A DNA stretch of 64,000 bases from Alkalimonas delamerensis (GCF_030717955.1 NZ_JAUZVY010000006.1:239140-303139); one strand, 5' to 3'. Numbered from the stretch's first letter, positions 9,264 through 18,224 are shown. Notes: generated from the letters alone by a model not told the origin. Translations and numbers: made by a program.

Positions 9264-9503
9264 TTAGATGAACGGGTTTGCGAACAACAGTAACAGAGCA
9301 ACACCCACGCCAATCATAGAGATCGCATCAATCAGACCTGCCAGGATGAACATCTTGGTTTGCAGTTGTGGTGCCATTTCAGGCTGGCGCGCGCTGGCGT
9401 CCAGGAATTTGCTGCCCATGATGGCAAAAGCAAATGCAGTAGACAGGGCAGCAACACCCAGAATGATTGCGACTACAAACAAGGTTGCGACTTGAACTTC
9501 CAT
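9264..9503 (-). CDS. atpE: F1F0 ATP synthase subunit c
   Basis: This 79-residue proteolipid forms the rotor ring. It has two hydrophobic helices joined by the polar RQPE loop (residues 40-43 region). The ion-binding carboxylate is an aspartate, Asp59 in GLIDAISMI. An aspartate without the Gln/Glu/Ser sodium-ligand set argues for a proton-coupled enzyme; this is an inference from known c-ring motifs. Confidence 0.97.
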   Translation of the reverse strand: MEVQVATLFVVAIILGVAALSTAFAFAIMGSKFLDASARQPEMAPQLQTKMFILAGLIDAISMIGVGVALLLLFANPFI

Positions 9504-9547
9504 TGAGTTTCTCCAGTTTCTAAAGGTTTAAGGTTAAAAAAAACGAC

Positions 9548-10390
9548 TTAGTGTTTCTCTGCTGCCATGCTCAGATAAACGATGGACAGCATCATAAAAA
9601 TAAAGGCTTGCAACACAATGACCAGGATATGGAACACCGCCCAGGCAAAGTGCAACGGCAACTGCGCCAATCCGACCAATGCAATCAGAATGAAGATAAC
9701 TTCACCGGCATAGAGGTTACCGAACAAACGCAATCCGAGAGAGACCGGCTTGGACAACAAGGTCACCAACTCCAGCACCAGGTTGAAAGGCACAAACAAC
9801 CAGTGGTTGAACGGGGTGAAGGCCAGCTCTTTGCTGAAACCACCCAGCCCTTTGTAATAAATGGAATAGCCCAGAATCAGGATAAAGACACCCAAGGACA
9901 TCCCCATAGTGATGTTGACATCGGTAGTTGGGGCTATGGTCAGGTAGCTCCATGGGTGCGCCATCACACGCTCCAGGAAGCTGTAATCGGCTGCGTACTC
10001 AGGCAGGGCACTGCTGTTCAACGCCAAACCAACCATACCTGCCACTGTTGGGAACCAATCCACCGGAACCAGCTTCATCAGGTTCATCAGGAAGATCCAC
10101 ATAAAGATGGTCAGCGCGATAGGGCCAATCAGCTTATCTTTGACATGAAAGGTTTCTTTGACACAACCATTGACGAACTCAATGATCATCTCGATCAGGC
10201 ACTGAAACTTGCCGGGGACGCCGGTGGTCGCTCTGCGCCCTACGACTGCGAAAGTAATGATGAAGAGTGTGCCCAGAATCAGTGACCAACCCAATGCACC
10301 GAGGTTCACAGCCCAAAAGCCTTCCCCTACGGTTAAATCAGTTAAGTGGTGACTGATGTAACCCTGGACTGAAATGTTGCTATCAGCCAT
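9548..10390 (-). CDS. atpB: F1F0 ATP synthase subunit a
   Basis: Subunit a provides the proton half-channels against the c ring. The 280-residue polytopic protein contains the conserved helix SLGLRLFGNLYAGEV, whose arginine corresponds to the essential Arg210 of E. coli. Several hydrophobic helices follow the N-terminal periplasmic segment. It lies between atpI and atpE. Confidence 0.97.
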   Translation of the reverse strand: MADSNISVQGYISHHLTDLTVGEGFWAVNLGALGWSLILGTLFIITFAVVGRRATTGVPGKFQCLIEMIIEFVNGCVKETFHVKDKLIGPIALTIFMWIFLMNLMKLVPVDWFPTVAGMVGLALNSSALPEYAADYSFLERVMAHPWSYLTIAPTTDVNITMGMSLGVFILILGYSIYYKGLGGFSKELAFTPFNHWLFVPFNLVLELVTLLSKPVSLGLRLFGNLYAGEVIFILIALVGLAQLPLHFAWAVFHILVIVLQAFIFMMLSIVYLSMAAEKH

Positions 10391-10405
10391 GTTTCATCCC
10401 AATTA

Positions 10406-10783
10406 TCAATGTTTAAAGAAAAAAACGGCCGACCATTGTGCCAGCAGGGTGATGGTGTAACTGATGATCAGTGCAGAGGCCACCACATCATCTTGTCGCA
10501 TCACCCCGATAAATAAAGCAATCGTCAGCAAAATTTTTAGCGCATGGCCTCGCATAAAGGACTTGCGGGCCTGTTCTGCACTGCCTTGCGTCAGGTAACG
10601 AAAAGCAAAGAGTGCAAAAACTAAATTTGGTAACGCAGCAATCAAACCGCCTTGCAAAGCGGAATAGGCTGCCTGAGCCCCCTGCAACTGGAAAAAAACC
10701 AGCATCATCACGGATGCAACCAGCAGCTGAAAGCCTATCATTTGGTAGGAAGCAATTCGTACCTGACGTGCTGTTGGCTGCAT
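10406..10783 (-). CDS. atpI: ATP synthase assembly protein AtpI
   Basis: AtpI is a small inner-membrane protein that helps c-ring assembly or stability and is not part of the finished enzyme. I start it at ATG 10783 (125 residues, near the E. coli length of 126), with GGAG just upstream. A longer GTG start at 10804 would run through that ribosome site. Four hydrophobic segments are visible, including GFQLLVASVMMLVFF and LPNLVFALFAF. It is the first gene of the atp operon. Confidence 0.9.
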   Translation of the reverse strand: MQPTARQVRIASYQMIGFQLLVASVMMLVFFQLQGAQAAYSALQGGLIAALPNLVFALFAFRYLTQGSAEQARKSFMRGHALKILLTIALFIGVMRQDDVVASALIISYTITLLAQWSAVFFFKH

Positions 10784-10836
10784 TTCGACTCCGTTGTTGA
10801 CCACAGTGCCGGTTCAGGGGTCAAAAAACCTGCGTA

Positions 10837-10864
10837 AGTATACTTATCCAGCCTTAATTTGCAA
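10837..10864 (-). promoter_or_regulatory. probable sigma-70 promoter of the atp operon
   Basis: Read on the minus strand, a TTGCAA -35 box (10859-10864) is followed after 16 bases by TATACT (10837-10842), about 50 bases before the atpI start. It lies in the only gap between parB and the atp genes. Confidence 0.55.
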
Positions 10865-10908
10865 CCAAAAGCGGCGTTTTCCCGACGATAGTTACAGCTC
10901 ACAAACCA

Positions 10909-11784
10909 TTAAAGCGGCTGGGCCTGCCCCTGCATTTTCTCGAGTATTTGCTCCAGCTCATCCAGGCTGGAATAGCCAATAACCAACTTGCCCTTGCCCT
11001 TGCGGTTGTAATCGATTTGCACCGGGGCAGCAAAGTGGTCACTCAGACGGTTTTCCAGAGCCTGCACATCGGGATCTTTTTTTACCGCGGTTTTCGGGGC
11101 CGGTGGCTGCTGCACCCGACGCACCAGGCTTTCGGTTTCCCGCACCGTCAGTTGACGGGAAGCCACCTGGCGGGCGGTCTCCGACTGCTGTTCACCTTCC
11201 AGCGCCAGCAAGGCCCGGGCATGGCCCATCTCAATGTCGCCATGCTCAAGCAGCAATTTCACGTCGTCATTCAGCTGATTCAGGCGCAGCAAGTTGGTGA
11301 TACTGGTACGGGATTTCCCGACCGCATCGGCCACTTGCTGATGGGTCAGTTCAAACTCGGTCAGCAAGCGCTCCAGGGCCACCGCTTCTTCCATCGCATT
11401 GAGATCTTCACGCTGAATGTTTTCAATCAGCGCAATGGCGACCGCGGCTTCATCCGGTACATCTTTGACGATGCAGGGCACTTCGGCCAGTTGGGCCAAC
11501 TGAGCAGCACGCCAGCGGCGTTCACCGGCAATGATTTCATAGCGATCGGTTTGGGTTTTGCGAACCACGATGGGCTGGATCACCCCCTGAGCACGGATCG
11601 ACAAGGCCAGATCTTCCAGCGCCTGTTGCGACATGTCTTTACGGGGCTGGTACTTGCCAGGCTGCAAAAACTCGATGGCCAGCTTCTGCAACTCACTGGC
11701 GGCGACGGGTTTGGACTCTGCCGGCTGAGCGGCGGTCAGCAATGCATCCAGCCCCCGACCCAGGCCTCGTTTTTTTACCACCAT
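10909..11784 (-). CDS. parB: chromosome partitioning protein ParB
   Basis: ParB is the CTP-dependent clamp that loads at parS and spreads to build the segregation complex. The 291-residue protein has the N-terminal RGLGRGLDALL motif that contacts ParA, the ParB/Srx CTP-binding motifs ERRWRAAQLA and IENIQREDLNAMEEA, a helix-turn-helix around THQQVADAVGKSRTSITNLLRL, and a C-terminal dimerisation region. It is 17 bases downstream of parA. Two parS-like palindromes lie inside recF at 32973 and 33597. Confidence 0.97.
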   Translation of the reverse strand: MVVKKRGLGRGLDALLTAAQPAESKPVAASELQKLAIEFLQPGKYQPRKDMSQQALEDLALSIRAQGVIQPIVVRKTQTDRYEIIAGERRWRAAQLAQLAEVPCIVKDVPDEAAVAIALIENIQREDLNAMEEAVALERLLTEFELTHQQVADAVGKSRTSITNLLRLNQLNDDVKLLLEHGDIEMGHARALLALEGEQQSETARQVASRQLTVRETESLVRRVQQPPAPKTAVKKDPDVQALENRLSDHFAAPVQIDYNRKGKGKLVIGYSSLDELEQILEKMQGQAQPL

Positions 11785-11801
11785 CTGCTTGATTTTCCTT
11801 T

Positions 11802-12605
11802 TTAATCCGTGCCACTGAACTGGGGTTGCGGCCTGGCTTTGCTATCGGCCCGACGCAGCAATTCACCTGCCAAAGCCAGATAGGCTTTGGCGCCGGTGGA
11901 GCTCTTATCGTAATACATCACCGGCGAACCAAAGCTTGGTGCCTCAGCCAGCCGGATGTTGCGCGGGATCACGGTGCGGTACACTTTATCGCCAAAGTGC
12001 TGTTTTAGCTGCTCCGATACATCGTTGGCCAAACGATTGCGCGGATCGTACATGGTTCGCAAGATGCCTTCAATTTTCAAGTCGGCATTGACCACAGCCG
12101 CCAACTGCCGAATGGTATCCATCAGCGCGGTTAAGCCTTCCAGCGCATAGTACTCGCATTGCATGGGCACCAGCACCGAGTCGGCGGCAGCCATCGCATT
12201 GACGGTTAGCATATTCAGTGACGGTGGGCAGTCGATAAAAATAAAATCGTAGCTGTTGCGCCAGGGTTTCAGCGCATTGCGCAGGCGCAATTCACGAGCA
12301 AACACATCCATTAACCGGACTTCGGCTGCCGTCACATCCGAGTTGGCAGCCACCAGGTGGTAACCACCGCTGGTTTCTTTCACCGCCACCTGATCCAGTG
12401 GGGTTTCATCGATCAACAGTTCATAGGCACTGGCCGGAACTTCGTATTTATCGACGCCACTGCCCATGGTGGCATTGCCCTGAGGATCCAGATCGATCAG
12501 CAACACCTTGCGTTTGGTAGCGGCCATGGACGCAGCCAGATTCACCGCTGTGGTGGTTTTGCCAACACCCCCTTTCTGGTTAGCAATTGCGATGACTTTT
12601 CCCAC
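11802..12605 (-). CDS. parA: chromosome partitioning ATPase ParA (Soj)
   Basis: This is a 267-residue deviant-Walker ATPase that moves ParB-parS complexes over the nucleoid. The deviant P-loop KGGVGKTT lies at residues 10-17, followed by DLDPQGNAT and DCPPSLNMLT, all typical of ParA/Soj. It is co-directional with parB and rsmG, the order found next to oriC in many gammaproteobacteria. Confidence 0.97.
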   Translation of the reverse strand: MGKVIAIANQKGGVGKTTTAVNLAASMAATKRKVLLIDLDPQGNATMGSGVDKYEVPASAYELLIDETPLDQVAVKETSGGYHLVAANSDVTAAEVRLMDVFARELRLRNALKPWRNSYDFIFIDCPPSLNMLTVNAMAAADSVLVPMQCEYYALEGLTALMDTIRQLAAVVNADLKIEGILRTMYDPRNRLANDVSEQLKQHFGDKVYRTVIPRNIRLAEAPSFGSPVMYYDKSSTGAKAYLALAGELLRRADSKARPQPQFSGTD

Positions 12606-12624
12606 ACCAACCCCTTGTTCCGTG

Positions 12625-13263
12625 CTATGCAGCTGTTGTTTTTACCAGTTCCACCAGATAGCGCGCGCAAGCTTGCTCTGGCAGTTCGAGTGCGTGTACA
12701 GCCGTTACTCTAACAAAATCCGCTAAAGCTGCAATTTCTTCTTCCACAGCCGCGCCCTTCATGGCGAGAAAACGGCCCTCTGCTGCTGGCAAATGCTGGC
12801 ACCAGTCGACCATATCCTGCAAGTTGGCAAAGGCGCGACTCAGCACCGCATGATAGCCATCGGCAGCTTGATGCGCTTCAACCCGGCTTTGCAGCGGCGT
12901 AATGTTGTTCAATCCAAGCTGACGTTTTACCTCATTGAGAAAACGGATCCGCTTGCCCAGACTGTCCAGCAAAACAAACTCTTTCTCCGGATACAGGATC
13001 GCCAAAGGCACGCCCGGTAAACCGGGGCCTGTGCCCACATCAATGATACGCTGGCACTGCGCTGACGCCAGGTAAGGTGCTACCACCAGACTGTCCAGAA
13101 TGTGCCGGCCTACCATCTGCAGCGGATCCCGCACCGATGTCAGGTTGTAGGCCTGATTCCATTTCGCCAGCAGCTCCACAAAGTGCACCAGCTGCTGACG
13201 TTGCGCATCGCTGACACTCAGCTGCGTTTGCGCCAGCAAACGATCCAGTTCGGCACGCAACAT
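12625..13263 (-). CDS. rsmG: 16S rRNA (guanine-N7) methyltransferase G
   Basis: RsmG (GidB) methylates G527 of 16S rRNA using S-adenosylmethionine. The 212-residue protein has the SAM motif VGTGPGLPGVPLAILYP, and the AYNLTSVRDP element typical of the family. Its ATG overlaps the mnmG TGA by one base, so the two are probably translationally coupled. Confidence 0.96.
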   Translation of the reverse strand: MLRAELDRLLAQTQLSVSDAQRQQLVHFVELLAKWNQAYNLTSVRDPLQMVGRHILDSLVVAPYLASAQCQRIIDVGTGPGLPGVPLAILYPEKEFVLLDSLGKRIRFLNEVKRQLGLNNITPLQSRVEAHQAADGYHAVLSRAFANLQDMVDWCQHLPAAEGRFLAMKGAAVEEEIAALADFVRVTAVHALELPEQACARYLVELVKTTAA

Positions 13264-15152
13264 CAGGCACTTTTCCTTAGCAAGCCCTGTTTTTTCAGGT
13301 ACACCAGCAACAAGGAGATGGCAGCCGGTGTAATGCCGGAAATACGCGCAGCCTGGCCGACTGTTTCAGGTTGGGTCTGATTCAGTTTGCTGATGACTTC
13401 GTTGGACAAGCCTTTGACCAGGCTGTAGTCGAACTGAGCCGGTAACCGGGTTTGTTCATGGCGCTTTTGTTTGTCGATCTCGTCCTGCTGCCGGTCAATG
13501 TAGCCCTGGTACTTGATCTGAATTTCAACCTGTTCCGCAGCCAGCGGATCCAAAGCTTCTGGCGCCAGCCCTTCAATCGCCATCAGCGCGCGGTAACTGA
13601 CCTCCGGTCGGCGGATCAACTCTTCCAAACTGGCTTCGCGGCTCAGTGGCGTTTTCAGCAGCGCATTGACTTTGTCCAGCGACGGGTGCTGTGGATGGAT
13701 CCACTGCTGCTGCAGACGTTGGTGTTCGCGCTCAATTTGTTCCATCTTGGCGTTAAAACTGGCCCAGCGCTCATCATCCACCAGACCCAGCTCACGGCCT
13801 TTGGCGGTTAAACGGGCATCGGCATTGTCTTCGCGCAGCATCAGACGGTACTCCGCCCGGCTGGTGAACATCCGGTAGGGTTCTTTGGTCCCCAGAGTAC
13901 TGAGATCGTCCACCAGTACGCCCAAATAGGCTTGCTCGCGACCTGGCGCCCAGCTGTCTTTGCCCTGCACCTGCAAGGCCGCATTCAAACCGGCCAGCAA
14001 CCCCTGAGCACCGGCTTCTTCGTAGCCAGTGGTGCCGTTGATTTGGCCGGCAAAAAACAGCCCCTGAATAAATTTGGTTTCCAGCGACTTTTTCAGATCG
14101 CGTGGATCAAAGAAATCGTACTCAATGGCATAGCCAGGCCGGGTAATGTGCGCCTGTTCAAACCCCTTGATCGAACGAACCAATGCCAGTTGGACATCAA
14201 AGGGCAAACTGGTGGAAATGCCATTCGGGTAGACTTCATGCGTGGTCAGGCCTTCAGGCTCGACAAAAATCTGGTGCTGATCCTTGTCGGCAAAACGCAT
14301 GATCTTATCTTCAATCGACGGGCAATAACGTGGCCCAATGCCTTCAATCACACCGGAGTACATTGGCGAGCGATCCAAACCACCGCGGATCAGATCGTGG
14401 GTATTGCCGTTGGTGTAAGTGATGTAACAAGGAATTTGCTGTGGGTGCTGTTCGGCAGAGCCCAGGTACGAAAAAACAGGCAAGGGCGTATCGCCTGGCT
14501 GCGGCTGCATCACAGAAAAGTCCAGACTGCGGGCATCCAGTCGTGGTGGCGTACCGGTTTTGAGTCGATCAACCCGGAAGGGCATTTCACGCAGACGGTG
14601 CGCCAAAGCAATGGAGGGTGGATCGCCCGCCCGGCCACCGCTGTAATTTTGCAGTCCAATGTGGATCTGACCGCCCAAAAAGGTCCCTGTGGTCAGCACC
14701 ACAGCTTTGGCAACAAAGCGCAGACCCATCTGGGTTACCACCCCAGTCACCCGATCCTGTTCGACAATTAAATCGTCGCAGGCTTGCTGGAAGATAAACA
14801 GATTGGGCTGATTTTCCAATTTCTGCCGAATGGCGGCTTTGTACAACTGGCGATCCGCCTGAGCGCGGGTAGCCCGAACGGCCGGCCCTTTGGATGCATT
14901 CAGGGTGCGGAACTGGATCCCGGCCAGATCGGCAGCCTGCGCCATTACGCCACCCAAAGCATCGATCTCTTTCACCAGATGCCCTTTGCCGATCCCACCG
15001 ATCGCCGGGTTGCAAGACATCTGACCCAGGGTATCCATGTTGTGGGTTAACAATAAGGTATGCATACCCATCCTTGCCGCAGCCAGTGCAGCTTCGGTCC
15101 CGGCGTGTCCACCGCCGATCACGATGACATCAAAGGAAGTCTGGTAATGCAT
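13263..15152 (-). CDS. mnmG: tRNA U34 carboxymethylaminomethyl synthesis protein MnmG
   Basis: MnmG (GidA) works with MnmE (25567-26931) to modify U34 in the wobble position of some tRNAs. The 629-residue flavoprotein has the N-terminal FAD motif GGGHAGTEAA and the MnmG signature GPRYCPSIEDK. The ribosome site GAGG lies 7 bases before ATG. It is the first gene next to oriC on this side, as in E. coli. Confidence 0.98.
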   Translation of the reverse strand: MHYQTSFDVIVIGGGHAGTEAALAAARMGMHTLLLTHNMDTLGQMSCNPAIGGIGKGHLVKEIDALGGVMAQAADLAGIQFRTLNASKGPAVRATRAQADRQLYKAAIRQKLENQPNLFIFQQACDDLIVEQDRVTGVVTQMGLRFVAKAVVLTTGTFLGGQIHIGLQNYSGGRAGDPPSIALAHRLREMPFRVDRLKTGTPPRLDARSLDFSVMQPQPGDTPLPVFSYLGSAEQHPQQIPCYITYTNGNTHDLIRGGLDRSPMYSGVIEGIGPRYCPSIEDKIMRFADKDQHQIFVEPEGLTTHEVYPNGISTSLPFDVQLALVRSIKGFEQAHITRPGYAIEYDFFDPRDLKKSLETKFIQGLFFAGQINGTTGYEEAGAQGLLAGLNAALQVQGKDSWAPGREQAYLGVLVDDLSTLGTKEPYRMFTSRAEYRLMLREDNADARLTAKGRELGLVDDERWASFNAKMEQIEREHQRLQQQWIHPQHPSLDKVNALLKTPLSREASLEELIRRPEVSYRALMAIEGLAPEALDPLAAEQVEIQIKYQGYIDRQQDEIDKQKRHEQTRLPAQFDYSLVKGLSNEVISKLNQTQPETVGQAARISGITPAAISLLLVYLKKQGLLRKSA

Positions 15153-15198
15153 AGTTGTGCCTCAGTTAAGATGGTTCGACCCGGCAAAAAGGGCACGT

Positions 15199-15228
15199 AT
15201 TGTACCTTGTTTCAGCGGGTGGCACCAA
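15199..15228 (-). promoter_or_regulatory. possible mnmG promoter beside oriC
   Basis: On the minus strand TTGGTG (15223-15228) and TACAAT (15199-15204) are 18 bases apart, about 46 bases before the mnmG start. It holds the position of the E. coli gid promoter, whose transcription affects origin opening. Confidence 0.4.
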
Positions 15229-15239
15229 GCTCAAAATGC

Positions 15240-15588
15240 AGCTGGATCTTCAGGATCAATTAAGATCTATAAATAGGATCTTTTTAAAGATCTTTTATTA
15301 TGATTACTATTAAGGGGAAGGATCTGCTTGGATAACCAATTTTTCGTATTTAAATACATTGGGTTAAGAAGGATCGGATCCTGTGATCAAGACCCGATCC
15401 TGGCGGATCGAACCTTTGGATAACCATGCTATTTATCCACAGGCGATACGAGATTGATTTCAGTGCATAGGATAAAAACAGCTTACACCTTGGTTTATAC
15501 CGTATTTATACACAAAAAATATTTTCAACCCTAAAAGATGTGGGTAACTTCTTGGTAAGGGGTGATCAACTGGGATCCAAGGATCGGT
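15240..15588. other. oriC: chromosomal replication origin oriC
   Basis: The gap between mnmG and mioC has the enterobacterial origin layout. Three AT-rich 13-mers lie on the mnmG side. DnaA boxes follow: TTATCCAAG (minus, 15327-15335), TTATCCAAA (minus, 15415-15423), perfect TTATCCACA (plus, 15433-15441), TTATACACA (plus, 15506-15514) and a one-mismatch box (minus, 15539-15547). GATC occurs 14 times between 15245 and 15585, far above chance, which implies Dam methylation and SeqA-type control. Confidence 0.95.
15264..15301 (+). other. DNA unwinding element of oriC, three AT-rich 13-mers
   Basis: GATCTATAAATAG, GATCTTTTTAAA and GATCTTTTATTAT start at 15264, 15277 and 15289. All begin with GATC and are 12-13 bases apart, like the L, M and R 13-mers of E. 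coli, where DnaA first melts the duplex. Confidence 0.85.
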
Positions 15589-16026
15589 TTAACGGCTAAG
15601 TTGCAGGTAGTTCGGCAGCCAGGCGATGGCTTGATCTTCTGGTAAATCAGGCTGTTGCACATCAATTTCCAGTGCCGGTAACAGCAGTTTGGCACCACAT
15701 TGCTGCAATAAGCTGCTTAAAGTGCGGCCGGCCTGACAAAAAGTATCGTAGCTGGAGTCACCTAAAGTGATCACGGCAAAGGAAACTGTGGTAAGATCAG
15801 GTTGATCTTGTGCTAATCGATCCGCGAAGGGTTGAATATTATCAGGCAGATCCCCTGCGCCATAAGTGGACGTGATCACCAGCCAGCTGTCGCTGGCTGC
15901 GATGTGATCCAATTCAGGAGCCAAATGAAGTTTTGCTTCAACGCCTCCTAAAGCCATGGTTTCCGCAACCTGTTCTGCCACATATTCCGCTGCACCCATC
16001 TGGCTGCCGACAAGGATTTGGATCAT
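15589..16026 (-). CDS. mioC: flavodoxin-like protein MioC
   Basis: MioC is a small FMN-binding flavodoxin; in E. coli it supports biotin synthase activity in vitro, and its transcription runs into oriC. The 145-residue protein has an FMN-phosphate loop near residue 7 (GSQMGAAEYVAEQ) and the flavin loop STYGAGDLPDN. AGGA lies 7 bases before ATG. The gene reads straight into oriC, as in E. coli. Confidence 0.93.
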   Translation of the reverse strand: MIQILVGSQMGAAEYVAEQVAETMALGGVEAKLHLAPELDHIAASDSWLVITSTYGAGDLPDNIQPFADRLAQDQPDLTTVSFAVITLGDSSYDTFCQAGRTLSSLLQQCGAKLLLPALEIDVQQPDLPEDQAIAWLPNYLQLSR

Positions 16027-16063
16027 CGATCTGTCCTAAGGTTTGTTGGATGTTTGACTATAC

Positions 16064-16190
16064 TATACCCGTCGTCTTTCAAAATGCACGGGTGTTGGCT
16101 GCGATTGTTCACCTCAATCACTTAGTATTGCTAAGCTCATGGGGATGAAGGGTCTTGCCGCCTACGCGCATTTGAAATCCATTGGGTATG
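16064..16190. repeat. TATACCC/GGGTAT palindromic repeat element (127 bp)
   Basis: The element starts TATACCCGTCGTCTTTCAAA and ends TTTGAAATCCATTGGGTAT, giving imperfect terminal inverted repeats of about 25 bases. The interior has no coding potential. I recognise similar TATACCCGTCGTC sequences as common intergenic repeats in Alteromonadales and Vibrio-like genomes, from memory only. It shares the TATACCC/GGGTAT ends with the larger element at 29540-29763. Confidence 0.65.
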
Positions 16191-16250
16191 CCATTGGATG
16201 ATGATTTGGCGGTGCACTGGGCATTGCCGGATTTTTGGTGTTTTTACTGC

Positions 16251-16299
16251 CAGGCAGGCAAGGTAAAGACCAGAATAGCACAACCATGCTGCCTGCCTG
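16251..16299 (+). promoter_or_regulatory. long-loop hairpin in the deaD 5' leader
   Basis: CAGGCAGGCA (16251-16260) is a perfect 10-base inverted repeat of TGCCTGCCTG (16290-16299), with a 29-base loop, ending 21 bases before the deaD ATG. The only ribosome site, GAGG, lies just beyond it, 11 bases from ATG. Leader structures control cold-shock helicase genes in other bacteria; a role here is inferred. Confidence 0.35.
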
Positions 16300-16320
16300 T
16301 GTATTGAGGTTTTATTATTT

Positions 16321-18072
16321 ATGTCTGAAGTGACATCTTTTGCTGAATTGGATCTGCCCGAAGCACTATTGAAAGCTGTGGCAGAGTTGGGTTACGAAAC
16401 GCCGTCTCCTATTCAGGCTGAATCCATCCCCAAATTGCTGGCTGGCAGTGACTTGTTGGGACAGGCCCAAACCGGTACCGGCAAAACAGCTGCTTTTGCC
16501 TTGCCATTGCTGGCCCGGCTCGAAGCTGGCCAACGTGAGCCGCAAATTCTGGTGCTGGCACCTACCCGAGAACTGGCCATTCAGGTTGCCGAGGCTTTCC
16601 AGGCCTACGCCAAATACCTGCCGCAGTTTCATGTGTTGCCAATTTATGGTGGCCAAAGCTACAGCAACCAGTTGCGCTCTTTAAAGCGTGGCTGTCAGGT
16701 GGTGGTTGGTACCCCAGGCCGGGTAATGGATCATCTGGAGCGCAAAACCCTGGTGCTGGATAACTTAAAAGCCATCGTGTTGGACGAAGCCGACGAAATG
16801 CTGCGGATGGGCTTTATCGATGATGTGCAAACCATCATGGATCAGACCCCGGCTGGCCGCCAGGTCGCGATGTTCTCAGCGACCATGCCTACCCAGATCC
16901 GTGCCATTGCCCAGAAACACCTGACCAATGCGCACGAAATTAAAATTGCCGCCAAAACCAGCACGGTTGAGCGCATTACCCAGCGCTTTGTGTTGCTGGA
17001 CAACAGCCAGAAGCTGGATGCGCTGACCCGGGTGCTGGAAGGGGAAGACTACGATGCCAGCATCGTCTTTGTGCGCACCAAAAGTGCCACCGAAGAGATT
17101 GCCGTTAAACTGGGCGCCCGTGGTTATGCCGTGGCCTGCCTGAATGGCGACATGAATCAGGCCCACCGTGAACAGACCATTCGCCGTTTAAAAGACAACC
17201 AACTGGATGTGATTGTTGCCACCGATGTTGCCGCCCGTGGTCTGGATGTTGAGCGCATCAGTCTGGTGGTGAACTACGACATCCCTTACGACAGTGAGGC
17301 CTATGTGCACCGCATTGGTCGTACCGGGCGCGCTGGCCGGGAAGGCAAGGCGATTTTGTTTGTCTCGCCACGTGAACGCCGTTTGCTGCGCAGCATTGAA
17401 CAGGCTACCCGTCAGCCAATCGAGAAGATGACACTGCCGACCGGTGCAGTGATCGAGCAGCGCCGGATTGAAAACTTCCGGGCTGAGCTGGCCCAGTCGA
17501 TTGAAACCCAGGATCTGAGCTTTTTCCAGGAGTTGATTGCGTCCTGGCAGGAAACACTGGATTGCGACAGCAACGAACTGGCCGCAGCCCTGCTTTATCT
17601 GGCACAAAAAGAACAGCCGCTGAATGTGGCTGGCCAGTTCCCGGAGCTGCGCGAACCCATGAGCAAGCGGGATCGTGAGCGTGGTGACCGGCCAGTGCGG
17701 GAGCGTGGCGATCGCCCAGAACGCGGGCCTCGTCAGCGCCGTGAAATGAAAGGCGATTACACCACCTACCGCATTGAAGTGGGCAAAGAGCATGGGGTGC
17801 GTGCTGGCGATATCGTTGGCGCTATTGCCAATGAAGCCAACATCGACAGTCAGTTTATTGGCAACATCAAGTTGTTTGATCAATTCAGTACCGTTGAGCT
17901 GCCGGCCAGCATGCCGCAGGAAATATTCCAGCACCTGAAAAAGGTCTATGTGCGCAAGCAAAAGCTGAATATCTCGGTCGATCAGGGGGCTGGCGAACGT
18001 CGAAGTGGACCAGGGCCTCGTCCGGGCGCAGGCCCACGCCCGGGTGCTGCCTCCAGGCGCCGCTCGCAATAA
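16321..18072 (+). CDS. deaD: DEAD-box RNA helicase DeaD/CsdA-type
   Basis: This ATP-dependent RNA helicase is likely involved in ribosome assembly and mRNA decay, especially in the cold. The 583-residue protein has the Q motif, Walker A AQTGTGKT (49-56), DEAD (154-157), SAT (185-187), HRIGRTGRAGR, and a DbpA-type RNA-binding domain near 480-550 (TTYRIEVGKEHGVRAGDIVGAIANEA). The 450-480 linker and the extreme C-terminus are rich in Arg, Gly and Pro. The RNA-binding domain separates it from RhlB/RhlE-type helicases. A strong terminator follows at 18184. Confidence 0.92.
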   Translation: MSEVTSFAELDLPEALLKAVAELGYETPSPIQAESIPKLLAGSDLLGQAQTGTGKTAAFALPLLARLEAGQREPQILVLAPTRELAIQVAEAFQAYAKYLPQFHVLPIYGGQSYSNQLRSLKRGCQVVVGTPGRVMDHLERKTLVLDNLKAIVLDEADEMLRMGFIDDVQTIMDQTPAGRQVAMFSATMPTQIRAIAQKHLTNAHEIKIAAKTSTVERITQRFVLLDNSQKLDALTRVLEGEDYDASIVFVRTKSATEEIAVKLGARGYAVACLNGDMNQAHREQTIRRLKDNQLDVIVATDVAARGLDVERISLVVNYDIPYDSEAYVHRIGRTGRAGREGKAILFVSPRERRLLRSIEQATRQPIEKMTLPTGAVIEQRRIENFRAELAQSIETQDLSFFQELIASWQETLDCDSNELAAALLYLAQKEQPLNVAGQFPELREPMSKRDRERGDRPVRERGDRPERGPRQRREMKGDYTTYRIEVGKEHGVRAGDIVGAIANEANIDSQFIGNIKLFDQFSTVELPASMPQEIFQHLKKVYVRKQKLNISVDQGAGERRSGPGPRPGAGPRPGAASRRRSQ

Positions 18073-18183
18073 ACCCGGCTTGGATGCTTGATAAAGACTT
18101 GTTTCAATGAGTCTAAAGTAAGCACCATGCCTATTCGGGGGTGAGTGAGCAGTGCCACTATGTGTGGCTGTTGAGTGAGAGTT

Positions 18184-18224
18184 AAAACGTACACATTATG
18201 TCTAATCGTGTGTACGTTTTTTTT
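18184..18224 (+). terminator. rho-independent terminator downstream of deaD
   Basis: AAAACGTACAC (18184-18194) pairs with GTGTACGTTTT (18210-18220), followed by more T residues: an 11-bp stem and an 8-base U-run. The A-run on the other side means it could also work for minus-strand transcripts. Confidence 0.85.

Noticed and set aside
16205..16330. A short frame reading GGALGIAGFLVFLLPGRQGK upstream of deaD
   Set aside because: It looks like a membrane helix, but there is no start codon or ribosome site; it is too short to call a pseudogene.
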